Assembly (NCBI RefSeq): GCF_007859865.1
Contig: NZ_SJPI01000002.1
Span: 1-64,000 of the forward strand
DNA length: 64,000 bases
Reading direction: 5' to 3'
DNA from: Rubripirellula amarantea
Lineage (GTDB): Bacteria; Planctomycetota; Planctomycetia; Pirellulales; Pirellulaceae
A program made the position numbers and the translations under genes. The notes beneath the pieces are model-generated. The model did not search any database. It was not told where the DNA came from and worked only from the letters and a program-made list of their open reading frames with translations. This document shows positions 46,050 through 53,967 of the stretch, piece after piece (within the stretch, counting starts at the first letter, position 1; every line of letters starts with the position of its first letter).

Positions 46050-47039
46050 ATGGCGAGACAACTTCGCGTTCAGTTTCCTGGTGCGATCTACCATGTTGTG
46101 ACTCGTGGCGATGGCCGCCGCCAGATTTTCCACGATGATGGTCACTATGATCGACTCACTCGCGGGCTCAAGGATGAAGTCACACGCAGTGGGTGGAAAG
46201 TGCTTTCGTACTGTTGGATGCCAAACCATATCCACTTGCTGGTTCAGACGCCCGAACCAAATCTTGCTAGCGGCATGCAGCACTGGTTGTCTGGTTATGC
46301 GAATTGGTATTCCAAACGAAATCAGCGTGTGGGGCACTTGTTTCAAGGCCGCTACAAATCGTTCTTGGTCGAAGACGCCGGATATCTCTGGTCGCTCAGT
46401 CGGTACATTCACCTGAACCCCTGCAATGGCACGCGACCTCTGGCCCAGGATCTCGCGCAGTGGACGCATAGCAGCTATCCCGGCTACGCTCGTAAAACAT
46501 CGCAAGTTGATTGGGTTCAGTATGATGAGCTCCACACCTACTGGCTTGCCCAAAATGGTGGAAAAGATCCAGCTGCAGCGTATCGCCAGTATGTTAAGGC
46601 CGGACGAAACACTGCCGAGAATCCGCTTGCGAGTGCGCTTGGCGGGTGGGTGCTCGGTAGTGAGTCGTTCTTGAAAAAAGCAATCGCACTTGCCCAGTCC
46701 GACGATGACCAGAAGCGGCAGCGGACCACGCGTCGGCTCAAGGCAGTCACGGCAGAGCAGATCATCGAGGAAACGGCGTTTTATTACGATGTATCACCAC
46801 AAGAGTATGTTGGCTTTCGTAGTCTGGCTCCCGGGCGAGAACTTGCGGCTCTCTTGTGTCGACGCTGGACCGGCGAAACGATCGCTAGTCTCTCTAGGCG
46901 ATTCGGTTTGGCGCACCCCGACAGCGCGTCCAACCTCGTTCGACGAGCAAAAGTCAGGATAGAAAATTCAAAGCAGTTTCGCAAAGCAATCGAAGACATC
47001 GAGTACAACTTAGGCCTGAAAACCGAAAACCTAACCTGA
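46050..47039 (+). CDS. REP-associated tyrosine transposase (RAYT, Y1_Tnp family)
   Basis: 329 residues. Start MARQLRVQFPGAIYHVVTRG is the classic RAYT N-terminus. The HUH motif is MPNHIHLLVQ and the catalytic tyrosine is in SRYIHLNP. A C-terminal region (~210-310) resembles the DnaA-like/HTH extension common in planctomycete and proteobacterial RAYTs. The family acts as an HUH single-strand nuclease on REP hairpins. The gene is intact and has cut the integrase gene. Confidence 0.92.
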   Translation: MARQLRVQFPGAIYHVVTRGDGRRQIFHDDGHYDRLTRGLKDEVTRSGWKVLSYCWMPNHIHLLVQTPEPNLASGMQHWLSGYANWYSKRNQRVGHLFQGRYKSFLVEDAGYLWSLSRYIHLNPCNGTRPLAQDLAQWTHSSYPGYARKTSQVDWVQYDELHTYWLAQNGGKDPAAAYRQYVKAGRNTAENPLASALGGWVLGSESFLKKAIALAQSDDDQKRQRTTRRLKAVTAEQIIEETAFYYDVSPQEYVGFRSLAPGRELAALLCRRWTGETIASLSRRFGLAHPDSASNLVRRAKVRIENSKQFRKAIEDIEYNLGLKTENLT

Positions 47040-47043
47040 CCCC
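47018..47043 (-). repeat. Right inverted repeat of the RAYT element
   Basis: 26 bp, reverse complement of the left end with one mismatch. It codes for the last residues of the transposase (TENLT) and its stop codon, so the gene end and the repeat overlap. Confidence 0.8.
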
Positions 47044-47075
47044 GGTAAGGTTCCCCGCTTGCAGAAATGCCCAGG

Positions 47076-47106
47076 ACGCCACACGGCTATCGTGTGGCGT
47101 TTTTTT
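47076..47106. terminator. Strong intrinsic terminator hairpin
   Basis: Perfect 10-bp stem ACGCCACACG (47076-47085) / CGTGTGGCGT (47091-47100) with a 5-base loop, followed on the plus strand by a run of T to 47106. It would end transcription of the RAYT gene. The minus strand has no equally good T-run. Confidence 0.85.
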
Positions 47107-47162
47107 GTGGTCGCTTGCCTCTGGTTGTACTAAATCGTTGTGATGAGCAAATATTGCCATCA

Positions 47163-48149
47163 TCAATCACTTTTATCTTGTTCTGACGCTGTCCACTTGA
47201 AGGTTAATGTAGCGTCAGAAAAGGAAAGGCGAGAGCGTAAAGACGTTGGCGGCCATCCGTCAGGGATGTTTAGCAGGCTGCGAATGGCATTCACAACCGC
47301 TCCTTCGAGTGGAATCAAGTATGAATGAACCAAGGCTTGGTCATCAGAAGACAAGTCTAACGCTCCATGCAAAATTGTGTTTCTTAGTTTCCACACCTTT
47401 TTCCAATCGCTAACGGTCCAATTCAAAACATCGCAAACGAAGTGACGCAGCGATCCTTGACCGCTTCCGACCCATTCAGTAGATCCACCGCATTTAGGAC
47501 ATTCGTGCATAGCTGAATGGCATTTGGAGCATGTCCAATGTCGGGGCGCTGGTTTACGAAGAAGGTGCGATAATGCCTCGAACGCGAGTATCAGGCATGT
47601 GAACTCGTGAATCGGGTCGCTTGCGACATGGCTATTCTGTAGCCATCTCAAACTTCTTTGCAGTCGCTCTGTCCCTTCAGTGAGTAGTTGATCGGGAACC
47701 AAGAAATCGGTTAGTGCCTGGGCGTGATCCATGGTCACTACGCAGTTGTCTTCCATTGCCTTTCTTTCGCCGTTTGTGGCAACAATTGTCGTGTACTGCT
47801 TACCAGGCTCAGGAGTTTCTGGGGCGTTCGTAAGCGCTCCGTACGTTTCTATTTCAACAGCGATTGAACCAAGAAACGACAATCGCGCTGTGAACTCTTC
47901 GAGTTTTCGTCGCGCTCTTTGCTCCGCTTCCTTCTCTGATGTTGCGTCAAAGATGATCGTAACGGTGTACTTCCAAGATGGATTGGACCATCCATTCCAT
48001 TCTTGCTCTGACGGGTCGATCCGTTCCGGCTTACTAATGAAAATCCTGGGGTGGTTTTCAATCTCACTCCTGAGGTCGAAGCCGTATGATTCATCGACAA
48101 GTAGTACACCGCTACGGATAGTTGACGTTAGCTTCCAGGATTCGTTCAT
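47163..48149 (-). CDS. HEPN-domain protein with inserted zinc ribbon
   Basis: 328 residues, the only intact cargo gene of the island. The N-terminal ~150 residues have mixed strands and helices (WKYTVTIIFDATSEKEAEQRA). The C-terminal half has a helix WLQNSHVASDPIHEFTCLI, then a zinc ribbon C207-x2-C210-x6-C217-x2-C220 (CSKC...CPKC), then WKLRNTILHGALD with R256-x4-H261, the Rx4-6H motif of HEPN ribonucleases. HEPN proteins of this Apea-like type are frequent in defence and toxin contexts. Function as an RNase is inference. Its single-gene setting with no nearby antitoxin or nucleotidyltransferase (MNT) is notable. Confidence 0.6.
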   Translation of the reverse strand: MNESWKLTSTIRSGVLLVDESYGFDLRSEIENHPRIFISKPERIDPSEQEWNGWSNPSWKYTVTIIFDATSEKEAEQRARRKLEEFTARLSFLGSIAVEIETYGALTNAPETPEPGKQYTTIVATNGERKAMEDNCVVTMDHAQALTDFLVPDQLLTEGTERLQRSLRWLQNSHVASDPIHEFTCLILAFEALSHLLRKPAPRHWTCSKCHSAMHECPKCGGSTEWVGSGQGSLRHFVCDVLNWTVSDWKKVWKLRNTILHGALDLSSDDQALVHSYLIPLEGAVVNAIRSLLNIPDGWPPTSLRSRLSFSDATLTFKWTASEQDKSD

Positions 48150-48415
48150 CAGGGCAATTCAATCAGACAGTGTCAACGCTAAGTCGGGTAACGTCAGGGT
48201 AAGCGCGCCAAGACGAAGGGCGCATAAGCAGACGTGAACAGGATTTGTGGCACTGGGGCATAATAACGCAGCCACGAATACTCCGGAATGACGCATTTGC
48301 TTGCAGTGACCGTTGCAAGGCGGTAAGCTGCGTGTGACATCGAACACGTTGTTTCCTTCGTAAATCACGGACTCAAAACGATGGCGAGTGAAAACGCCGT
48401 AAATCACGGTCGTTT

Positions 48416-48459
48416 TTCACACCGTAGAGGTCACAGATTCGAATTCTGTATCGCCCATC
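48416..48459 (+). repeat. attR: duplicated tRNA-Val 3' half
   Basis: Contains half of the anticodon stem-loop and the whole T-arm and acceptor 3' strand, but no 5' half, so it is not a tRNA gene. Just inside it, the 12-mer CGTAAATCACGG occurs twice (48359-48370 and 48398-48409), 39 bp apart, possibly integrase arm-binding sites. Confidence 0.88.
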
Positions 48460-48505
48460 ATCAGAAACCCTGCAGGCGTCATTGCTGTGCGGCGTTTTTT
48501 GCGAC

Positions 48506-48547
48506 GTCAACAAAGGTGTCCGGTCAACAAAGGTGTCCGACACCTTT
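48506..48547. repeat. 17-bp tandem duplication and REP-like palindrome
   Basis: GTCAACAAAGGTGTCCG occurs twice in direct contact (48506-48522 and 48523-48539). The second copy runs into a palindrome AAAGGTGTC-c-GACACCTTT at 48529-48547 with perfect 9-bp arms. The palindrome looks like a REP element and could be a RAYT target. Confidence 0.75.
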
Positions 48548-48570
48548 CCCAAACGACTCACCTACTTAGC

Positions 48571-48810
48571 GACTTTACGTTGAACAACGGCCCCGGATTG
48601 TCTGTCGGCAATATTGCCGGCGTCGATCAGATGGTGGGTACCATTCAGGCATCTAATGCCGCTGCACTCGGACTCGGCTCTCCCGGAATCCGTACGATCG
48701 CGTTAGATGGTTACACGCTCACCAATGTAACTGCGGTGCCAGAGCCAAGTTCAGTGGCTGTCTTGCTTACCCTGGCTATTGGCAGATTAATCGTTCGTCG
48801 AAAGCGTTAG
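48571..48810 (+). pseudogene. 3' fragment of a PEP-CTERM protein gene
   Basis: About 80 codons with no proper start. The end is a full PEP-CTERM sorting signal: AVPEPSSVAVLLTLAIG and then RLIVRRKR. The preceding part (SVGNIAGVDQMVGTI, LDGYTLTNVTA) looks like the end of a secreted protein's beta domain. The rest of the gene is absent; the island border (48459) and REP-like repeats lie just upstream. PEP-CTERM proteins are processed by exosortase, which is not in this window. Confidence 0.7.
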
Positions 48811-48841
48811 AAAGTTCGCTTCCCGAGAAACTACAGAACGT

Positions 48842-48871
48842 CGTTGTCACGAGCTGGCAACGGCTTTTTTT
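48842..48871 (+). terminator. Intrinsic terminator after the PEP-CTERM fragment
   Basis: Stem CGTTG/CAACG around TCACGAGCTGG, followed by a run of seven T. It lies 31 bp after the stop of the PEP-CTERM fragment, so the 3' end of that gene is preserved with its terminator. Confidence 0.6.
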
Positions 48872-48937
48872 AGTAGGTGTACCGTCGGCAATAGTCGCCA
48901 AGAAGTCCGCGCCGAATTATCAAAGCTTGTCGCTGAA

Positions 48938-49108
48938 TGAATTTCTCAACATTTCAAACGCAATAACGCACGCACCGCTCGCGTGATTGCGGGTGAGTTT
49001 TTCGACGCGAAAGGACCTGCGGTGATCTTCACACCACTTAATGTTTGGGATCTGCAAATCCGCGAAGGGAGTAAGTCGGAGCTGACGGTCAGGGGCCATT
49101 CGTCATGA
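48938..49108 (+). pseudogene. C-terminal pirin-like gene fragment
   Basis: A 56-codon frame contains ARVIAGEFFDAKGPAVIFT and PLNVWDLQIREGSKSEL, like the second cupin of pirin-family proteins (RVIAGE..G..GPA..FTP.N.WD). The rest of the pirin gene is missing on both sides: there is an immediate stop upstream, and the frame ends early (GHSS). Confidence 0.45.
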
Positions 49109-49343
49109 ACACTCGCGACGAAATTCACAAAAGTGATACGTGACAATCAAGCTGGCAAGATGGGGCGTCTTGCCCAGTGAAGCGAATTTCGTGCCAGGAG
49201 CTCTGCGGTCGGATACATAGATCCGCTGCCTCAGAATTTTTAAATTCAGTGCGATCACCGAGCCCTTAAAAAATGGTTGCGATGGGAGGCGATCCATGGC
49301 GGGCGAGCCTTTTTCCGTGATCAGCCGTTTGCAGAGCTGGCGA

Positions 49344-49368
49344 TATCGTGTATCGCAGATATACGATA
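49344..49368. promoter_or_regulatory. Putative ArsR operator A
   Basis: 25-bp site TATCGT-N13-ACGATA with an internal ATCG at positions 9-12. It shares size and bases with the sites at 49589, 55044 and 55431. It lies ~85 bp upstream of the arsR remnant. Confidence 0.7.
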
Positions 49369-49429
49369 AAGGGACGGTGGTGTGGTTAAGGAATGGTCAA
49401 CTAAACCCTGTCGTTCCATTCCACTCCAC

Positions 49430-49545
49430 TCCACTCCGGTGCGGCTGAAGGCTGATTCGACGACCGAGTGTTTTGGCAAACTTGCGCGGGTGATTGCAGT
49501 CAGGCTGGGGGGCAAAGCATTCGGTTGTAGATCGGGTGACAACAA
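49430..49545 (+). pseudogene. Decayed arsR remnant
   Basis: The stretch encodes TPVRLKADSTTECFGKLA..., aligning with TPVKLKADPTAEDFAKLA of the intact ArsR at 55078 in both protein and DNA. After KLARVIA about eight codons are missing, then VRLGGKAFGC corresponds to VRLLIGRKACVC before the similarity ends. No helix-turn-helix remains. It lies between operators A and D, upstream of acr3, where a working arsR would be expected. Confidence 0.6.
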
Positions 49546-49588
49546 AACGCTTTTGACAGAGCTGGGACCGCATTTTTTTGTTTCGTAT

Positions 49589-49613
49589 TATCGTTTAGCG
49601 GCGATAGGCGATT
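49589..49613. promoter_or_regulatory. Putative ArsR operator D, upstream of acr3
   Basis: 25-bp site starting TATCGT and ending GCGATT, a slightly degenerate match of the same dyad. It ends 27 bp before the acr3 start, the position expected for a repressor site. Confidence 0.55.
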
Positions 49614-49640
49614 GGTTTTTAATTACGGAGAGACGCGAAG

Positions 49641-50885
49641 ATGAATTACCCTGATACGTGCCCGATGGACAAACCTGGAATCGGTTTTTTTGAGCGCTAT
49701 CTGACCGTTTGGGTAGGACTTTGCATCGTCGCGGGGATTGCCTTGGGCAAAGTCGCTCCTGGAGTTGCGAGGTCGCTCGATGGCATGGCGATTTACGTGA
49801 ACGACGCACCGGTGATTTCGATTCCGATCGCGATCTGTCTGTTCTTCATGATGTACCCGATCATGGTCAAGATCGACTTCGGCGAAGTCGTGAAAGCTGG
49901 TCGGTCGATTCGGCCCGTGGGTTTGACGCTGTTGATCAACTGGGCGATCAAGCCGTTCACGATGTACGCAATCGCCAGTTTTTTCCTGGGGACGTTGTTT
50001 TTAGGTTTCATTGGCCCGGATGCCGTTGACTACGTGAAGGCTCCGTTGGGTAGCAACCTTGAAGTCGGAGCGACCTATGGGGCTGGTGAAGTGGTGCTGA
50101 TCGATGGCGTGAAAATGTTGCAGGTCCCGCTTTGGCGGAGCTATTTGGCCGGGTGCATCTTGCTCGGCATCGCTCCTTGCACGGCGATGGTTTTGGTTTG
50201 GGGGTTCTTGGCGAAAGGCAACGACGGACACACGTTGGTGATGGTCGCGATCAATTCGCTCACGATGCTCGTTTTGTACGGTGTCCTCGGTGGGTTCCTT
50301 CTTGGGGTCGGCCAGCTTCCGGTACCTTGGCAAGCGTTGCTGTTGTCGATCGGTGTCTACGTAGCGTTGCCCTTGGTTGCAGGTTACCTGTCACGCAAAT
50401 GGCTAATCGCGACCAAAGGCGAAGACTGGTTCCGCGACAAGTTCTTGCATTTCCTGACACCCGTTACGATCACCGCGCTGTTGGCAACCTTGGTCCTGCT
50501 GTTTTCATTCAAAGGCGAAACGATTGTTGAAAACCCGTTGACCATTCTGTGGATCGCAATTCCGTTGACGATTCAGACGTTGGTGATCTTTGCACTTGGC
50601 TACGGCGTCAGCAAAGCGATGGGTTTCACCTACGAGTCTGCTGCACCGACGGCAATGATCGGTGCATCGAATCACTTCGAAGTGGCAATCGCGACAGCAA
50701 CGATGTTGTACGGATTGTCGTCGGGCGCTGCTCTTGCAACCGTGGTGGGCGTGTTGATCGAGGTGCCCTTGATGCTGGGTTTGGTCAAGTTTTGTCTTAA
50801 GACGAAGGATTGGTTCCCCGCTGAAACGTCTGGTTCCAGCGTTGATGACGTTCCCGTCTCGGTTGAAAAGGAACCTGTCACATGA
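49641..50885 (+). CDS. acr3: Arsenite efflux transporter Acr3
   Basis: 414 residues with about ten membrane helices ([36 protein letters not shown] and so on). It has the conserved cysteine in [13 protein letters not shown], which in Acr3 proteins is needed for arsenite transport, and the late conserved segment [15 protein letters not shown]. It exports arsenite using the membrane potential. A spacer of ~35 residues ([29 protein letters not shown]) between early helices is longer than in many Acr3. The stop overlaps the start of the next small gene (ATGA). Confidence 0.93.
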   Translation: MNYPDTCPMDKPGIGFFERYLTVWVGLCIVAGIALGKVAPGVARSLDGMAIYVNDAPVISIPIAICLFFMMYPIMVKIDFGEVVKAGRSIRPVGLTLLINWAIKPFTMYAIASFFLGTLFLGFIGPDAVDYVKAPLGSNLEVGATYGAGEVVLIDGVKMLQVPLWRSYLAGCILLGIAPCTAMVLVWGFLAKGNDGHTLVMVAINSLTMLVLYGVLGGFLLGVGQLPVPWQALLLSIGVYVALPLVAGYLSRKWLIATKGEDWFRDKFLHFLTPVTITALLATLVLLFSFKGETIVENPLTILWIAIPLTIQTLVIFALGYGVSKAMGFTYESAAPTAMIGASNHFEVAIATATMLYGLSSGAALATVVGVLIEVPLMLGLVKFCLKTKDWFPAETSGSSVDDVPVSVEKEPVT

Positions 50886-51130
50886 ACGCAATCGAGCACC
50901 AAGAGTGCTTCGGGACAATGTTTCCTCACTCAATCGGCATCGGTGAGCAATCTGGAAAAGTCTTCTCAGTACGCGTCGATGCTCCCGCAGGGATGATGCG
51001 TGCCCACGTGAATACCAGGGCAGACATTCAGCAATGGGACGAGTGCCGAAGGTGTCCCGAATTTGAAAGCTGTTATCAACTTTGCATGGCGAAGATAGCT
51101 TTGGAAACAGCCGTCGCGGCGAGCCATTGA
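50882..51130 (+). CDS. Small cysteine-rich protein coupled to acr3
   Basis: 82 residues with four-base overlap with acr3. Motifs: [17 protein letters not shown] near the N-terminus and [19 protein letters not shown] at the C-terminus, i.e. cysteines in a C-x2-C-x6-C-x3-C pattern that could bind a metal or arsenite. I do not know a function. The coupling to acr3 suggests a role in arsenic handling. Confidence 0.6.
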   Translation: MNAIEHQECFGTMFPHSIGIGEQSGKVFSVRVDAPAGMMRAHVNTRADIQQWDECRRCPEFESCYQLCMAKIALETAVAASH

Positions 51131-51201
51131 CCGGCGAAGTATTGACTGATGAACAACTGACCCGTGAAGTATTGACCGGCGACGTATCGACCGGGGAACT
51201 A
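51127..51201 (+). repeat. Five imperfect tandem 15-bp repeats
   Basis: Units of 15 bp from 51127, based on TTGACCGGCGAAGTA, with 2-6 differences each. The stop codon of the small Cys protein lies in the first unit. No function seen. The remaining gap to 51406 holds no gene I can support. Confidence 0.75.
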
Positions 51202-51406
51202 CTTCGCTATGAGGCGTACCGCTGACGAGGTGGTCGTCATGACAATCAACCCGCACTGCGATTGAGCGTCAGTCCCGATGAGCAACTTGCTTAGGTTGTT
51301 GCACTTGTACAATGGAAACTGATGAGTTGTGAATGGTGCCCGCGGTTTGAGTGATAACCCCGGGGCCTTCTTTTAGCGATGCAAGTGATTCAAGGGAGAC
51401 GTTCAG

Positions 51407-52396
51407 GTGCGTGTGGTGGAGATTACCGAGAGTGGTGGCCCGAACGTATTGCAAGTTCGTGAGCGTCCCGTTCCCAAGGCGGGTGACGGTGAAGTGGTGT
51501 TGCGGATTGCCTATGCCGGGGTGAATCGTCCTGATGCACTTCAGCGCGCTGGGATGTACGATCCACCGCCACAAGCGAGCGATTTGCCCGGGCTCGAAGC
51601 GTCCGGTGAGGTGGTGCAGGTGGGCAAGGGCGTTTCCCAGTGGTCAGTGGGCGATCGCGTTTGCGCTTTGTTGCCCGGTGGTGGTTACGCCCAGTATGCC
51701 GCGACTCCAGTAGTTCATTGCCTGCCGATTCCGAAGGGGATGAGCATGAGGTCGGCCGCATGCTTGCCGGAAACGTTCTTCACGGTTTGGTCCAATGTGT
51801 TCATGCGAGGTGGTTTGCGAAAGGGAGAAAAGTTTCTGGTGCACGGTGGCGCCGGAGGAATTGGGACCACGGCGATCCAGCTAGCCAAGGCGATGCATGC
51901 GACCGTATTCGCGACCGCCAGCACCGAGGCCAAACGTCAAACCTGCCGCGACTTGGGAGCTGATTTAGCGATCGACTACACGCAGCAGGACTTTGTTGAG
52001 ATTGTTCGTGGGCAAGGAGGTGCCGATGTCATTCTCGACATGGTAGGCGGTGACTACATTCCAAGAAACTTGAAGGCGTTGGCCGAGGATGGTCGACTCG
52101 TTCAAATCGCTTTCTTGAGCGGAGCCAAGGTCGAGTTGAACTTCGCGTCGCTGATGATGCGTCGTTTGACGATCACGGGAAGTACGCTTCGCCCGCAGTC
52201 AGACAATGCAAAGAGCGAGATTGCCAATCAATTGTTAACGCACGTTTGGCCGCTTCTTGATGCGGGGGAAATTGCACCGGTCATGGACCGTGAGTTTGAT
52301 CTGTCGCAGGCCGCTGACGCTCACCGGTACTTGGAGAGCAACGAGCACATCGGCAAGATCGTTTTGCATGTGTTTGGCGAAAGCGAATCCCAGTGA
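51407..52396 (+). CDS. NAD(P)H-quinone oxidoreductase, PIG3 type
   Basis: 329 residues, GTG start. Zinc-independent medium-chain reductase: MRVVEITESGGPNVLQVRE, then AYAGVNRPDALQRAGMYDPP, PGLEASGEV, and the NADPH-binding loop VHGGAGGIGTTAIQLA. The PIG3/TP53I3 family reduces quinones with NADPH. Typical length (~325). It stands alone between the acr3 unit and the GH5 gene; a link to arsenic stress is possible but not shown. Confidence 0.9.
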   Translation: MRVVEITESGGPNVLQVRERPVPKAGDGEVVLRIAYAGVNRPDALQRAGMYDPPPQASDLPGLEASGEVVQVGKGVSQWSVGDRVCALLPGGGYAQYAATPVVHCLPIPKGMSMRSAACLPETFFTVWSNVFMRGGLRKGEKFLVHGGAGGIGTTAIQLAKAMHATVFATASTEAKRQTCRDLGADLAIDYTQQDFVEIVRGQGGADVILDMVGGDYIPRNLKALAEDGRLVQIAFLSGAKVELNFASLMMRRLTITGSTLRPQSDNAKSEIANQLLTHVWPLLDAGEIAPVMDREFDLSQAADAHRYLESNEHIGKIVLHVFGESESQ

Positions 52397-52501
52397 ATCG
52401 ATCTGAAGCCTGCACGTGCGTCGGGGCTACGGATTGGTGAACCCATGCGTATCAGACACGGAGTCAGAATCCACGGTGTAAGTTCACCACCAGACTGCAC
52501 A

Positions 52502-53686
52502 TCATTGCTTGCTATTGGAAGCTTTGAGTCGACCGGACAGCATGTTCCATAGGGGATTGGGATGGCGGTGAACCAACGAATCGTGCGATTGGCCTGCCTC
52601 GCGGCTTTCCCAATAACCCTCGCCGAGTGGTTCCGTACCGAGTTCGTAATCCATGCCGTCCCAGGTACCCGAACGGAACGAATAGAAGGCCCAATGCCAG
52701 CCCTGATTTTCGATAGCGTCCAGGGTGTCGCTCAGGTACTGGTGGGCGCCGCCGACTCTTCGATTGCAGCCCACTTCGCCAACAAGGATTCGGTTCGCGG
52801 GAACGTCGTGTTCGGTCGCCCATCGGGTCACGGCATTCATCCGAGACTCAAATTCATCCCTTTCCCATCGGACTGTCTCGCCAGTCCAACCGACAGGCAT
52901 TCGGTCGGGATAGTGAAATCGCCCTTGGTTGATTCGAAATGTGGTGTAGTTCCACGGCTCGTAGAAGTGAAACGAATACAAAAGGTTCGGAGCGTCGATC
53001 CGTTCCATTGAAGTCATTCCTTCCGGGTGAGCGTGGAAGCAGCAATCAAGAACAATCGGGGTCTTCGAATCGACGCTGCGAATGGCGGTCACAGCGTTGC
53101 GGTAAAAGTGGTTCAGGTCAGCGACGGTGCCAGCGATTTGTTGTCGCCACTGCATAAATTCTGCCGTCGGTCGCTCGTGTTCATGTTCGCGTTCGGGCGC
53201 CGGTTCGTTCAGGATGTTGTAGCCCACAATGGCTGGATGATCCTTCAGTTCGGTCGCTAGCTTGGTCCAAAACTCAATCGCTTGATCTTGATACTTTTGA
53301 TCATGCCAGAGGCGATAGTCGAATTGGCCGTCGTTTTTTTGTCGGGTGCGGCAACCGGGCACGCTAAACATCGACAACACAATTTGGACATCGTGTTTCG
53401 CGGCGCGATCGAGCACTTTGCGCAAGCGGTCCATGTCCTGTTCTGGAATTCCGTTCCAATCGTCCGCATCACCGATCAAAAAATCTCGCCCCACGGGTGT
53501 CATTTCCGTGACTTGCAATCGCATGAACTCGATGCCTTGTTGTGACGCATCGTTAAACCACTCATCAGTGGCATCGGCGCCGTCTCCGTTGGCCCCACGA
53601 CGTTGATGATCCCAATAGTCCATCGGGTCGGATGCCTGAGCCACGTTCGCAACGCAGAGCATTGCCGCCAAAAGGAAGTACTTCAT
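52502..53686 (-). CDS. Secreted glycoside hydrolase, GH5-like
   Basis: 394 residues with signal peptide MKYFLLAAMLCVANVAQA. TIM-barrel landmarks of GH5: GIEFMRLQVTEM, acid/base Glu in VGYNILNEP, FHFYEPWNYT, and nucleophile Glu in RILVGEVGC. It would hydrolyse beta-linked glucan or mannan; specificity cannot be read. Convergent with the quinone reductase and divergent from the thioredoxin-like gene; the 281 bp between starts should hold both promoters. Confidence 0.85.
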   Translation of the reverse strand: MKYFLLAAMLCVANVAQASDPMDYWDHQRRGANGDGADATDEWFNDASQQGIEFMRLQVTEMTPVGRDFLIGDADDWNGIPEQDMDRLRKVLDRAAKHDVQIVLSMFSVPGCRTRQKNDGQFDYRLWHDQKYQDQAIEFWTKLATELKDHPAIVGYNILNEPAPEREHEHERPTAEFMQWRQQIAGTVADLNHFYRNAVTAIRSVDSKTPIVLDCCFHAHPEGMTSMERIDAPNLLYSFHFYEPWNYTTFRINQGRFHYPDRMPVGWTGETVRWERDEFESRMNAVTRWATEHDVPANRILVGEVGCNRRVGGAHQYLSDTLDAIENQGWHWAFYSFRSGTWDGMDYELGTEPLGEGYWESREAGQSHDSLVHRHPNPLWNMLSGRLKASNSKQ

Positions 53687-53967
53687 CGTTCACCTTATTT
53701 TGGGATAGCGAATCCCCGATCGTATTGCCGCGGAAGGTGTGTTGTCAAATTTTGGAACGGGCAAATCGCATTGTCAGATGAATCGCGAGTCCGAACCAGG
53801 CTACGATTTCGTCGATGACTCCGTTCAAAATGGGCACATCACCACATCAATCAACGCCGCATATCCTCTATCATACGCGTGTCGAACGATCGCCTCATTC
53901 GCTAGGCAAGAACGTATAAAACGCGTGATTCACGCAACCGAACTCAACCTAAAACCTGGATGGATTA

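Larger units (their letters stand above)
45967..47043 (+). mobile_element. RAYT element with inverted ends inserted in the integrase remnant
   Basis: The left end 45967-45992 and right end 47018-47043 are inverted copies matching at 25 of 26 positions (core TTAGGTTTTCGGTTTTC at the right end in reverse, CTAGGTTTTCGGTTTTC at the left). They enclose one transposase gene. Inverted flanking copies fit the REP sequences beside RAYT genes; I saw no target-site duplication. Confidence 0.75.
45390..48459. mobile_element. Integrated island in tRNA-Val (~3.0 kb)
   Basis: A perfect 44-bp direct repeat marks the ends: 45390-45433 inside the tRNA and 48416-48459. Between them are an integrase remnant next to the tRNA, a RAYT insertion and a HEPN-domain gene. 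The layout is that of a tRNA-integrating element that has lost most of its genes. Without the island the tRNA would continue directly into 48460, where a T-run (GGCGTTTTTTGCG) could be its original terminator. Confidence 0.88.

Noticed and set aside
48416-48459. A second tRNA gene
   Set aside because: Only the 3' half is present; the D-arm and 5' acceptor strand are missing, so it is an attachment-site copy.
48946-49297. Two small minus-strand frames of 64-66 codons
   Set aside because: No family likeness; one covers the pirin-like fragment, which reads sensibly on the other strand.
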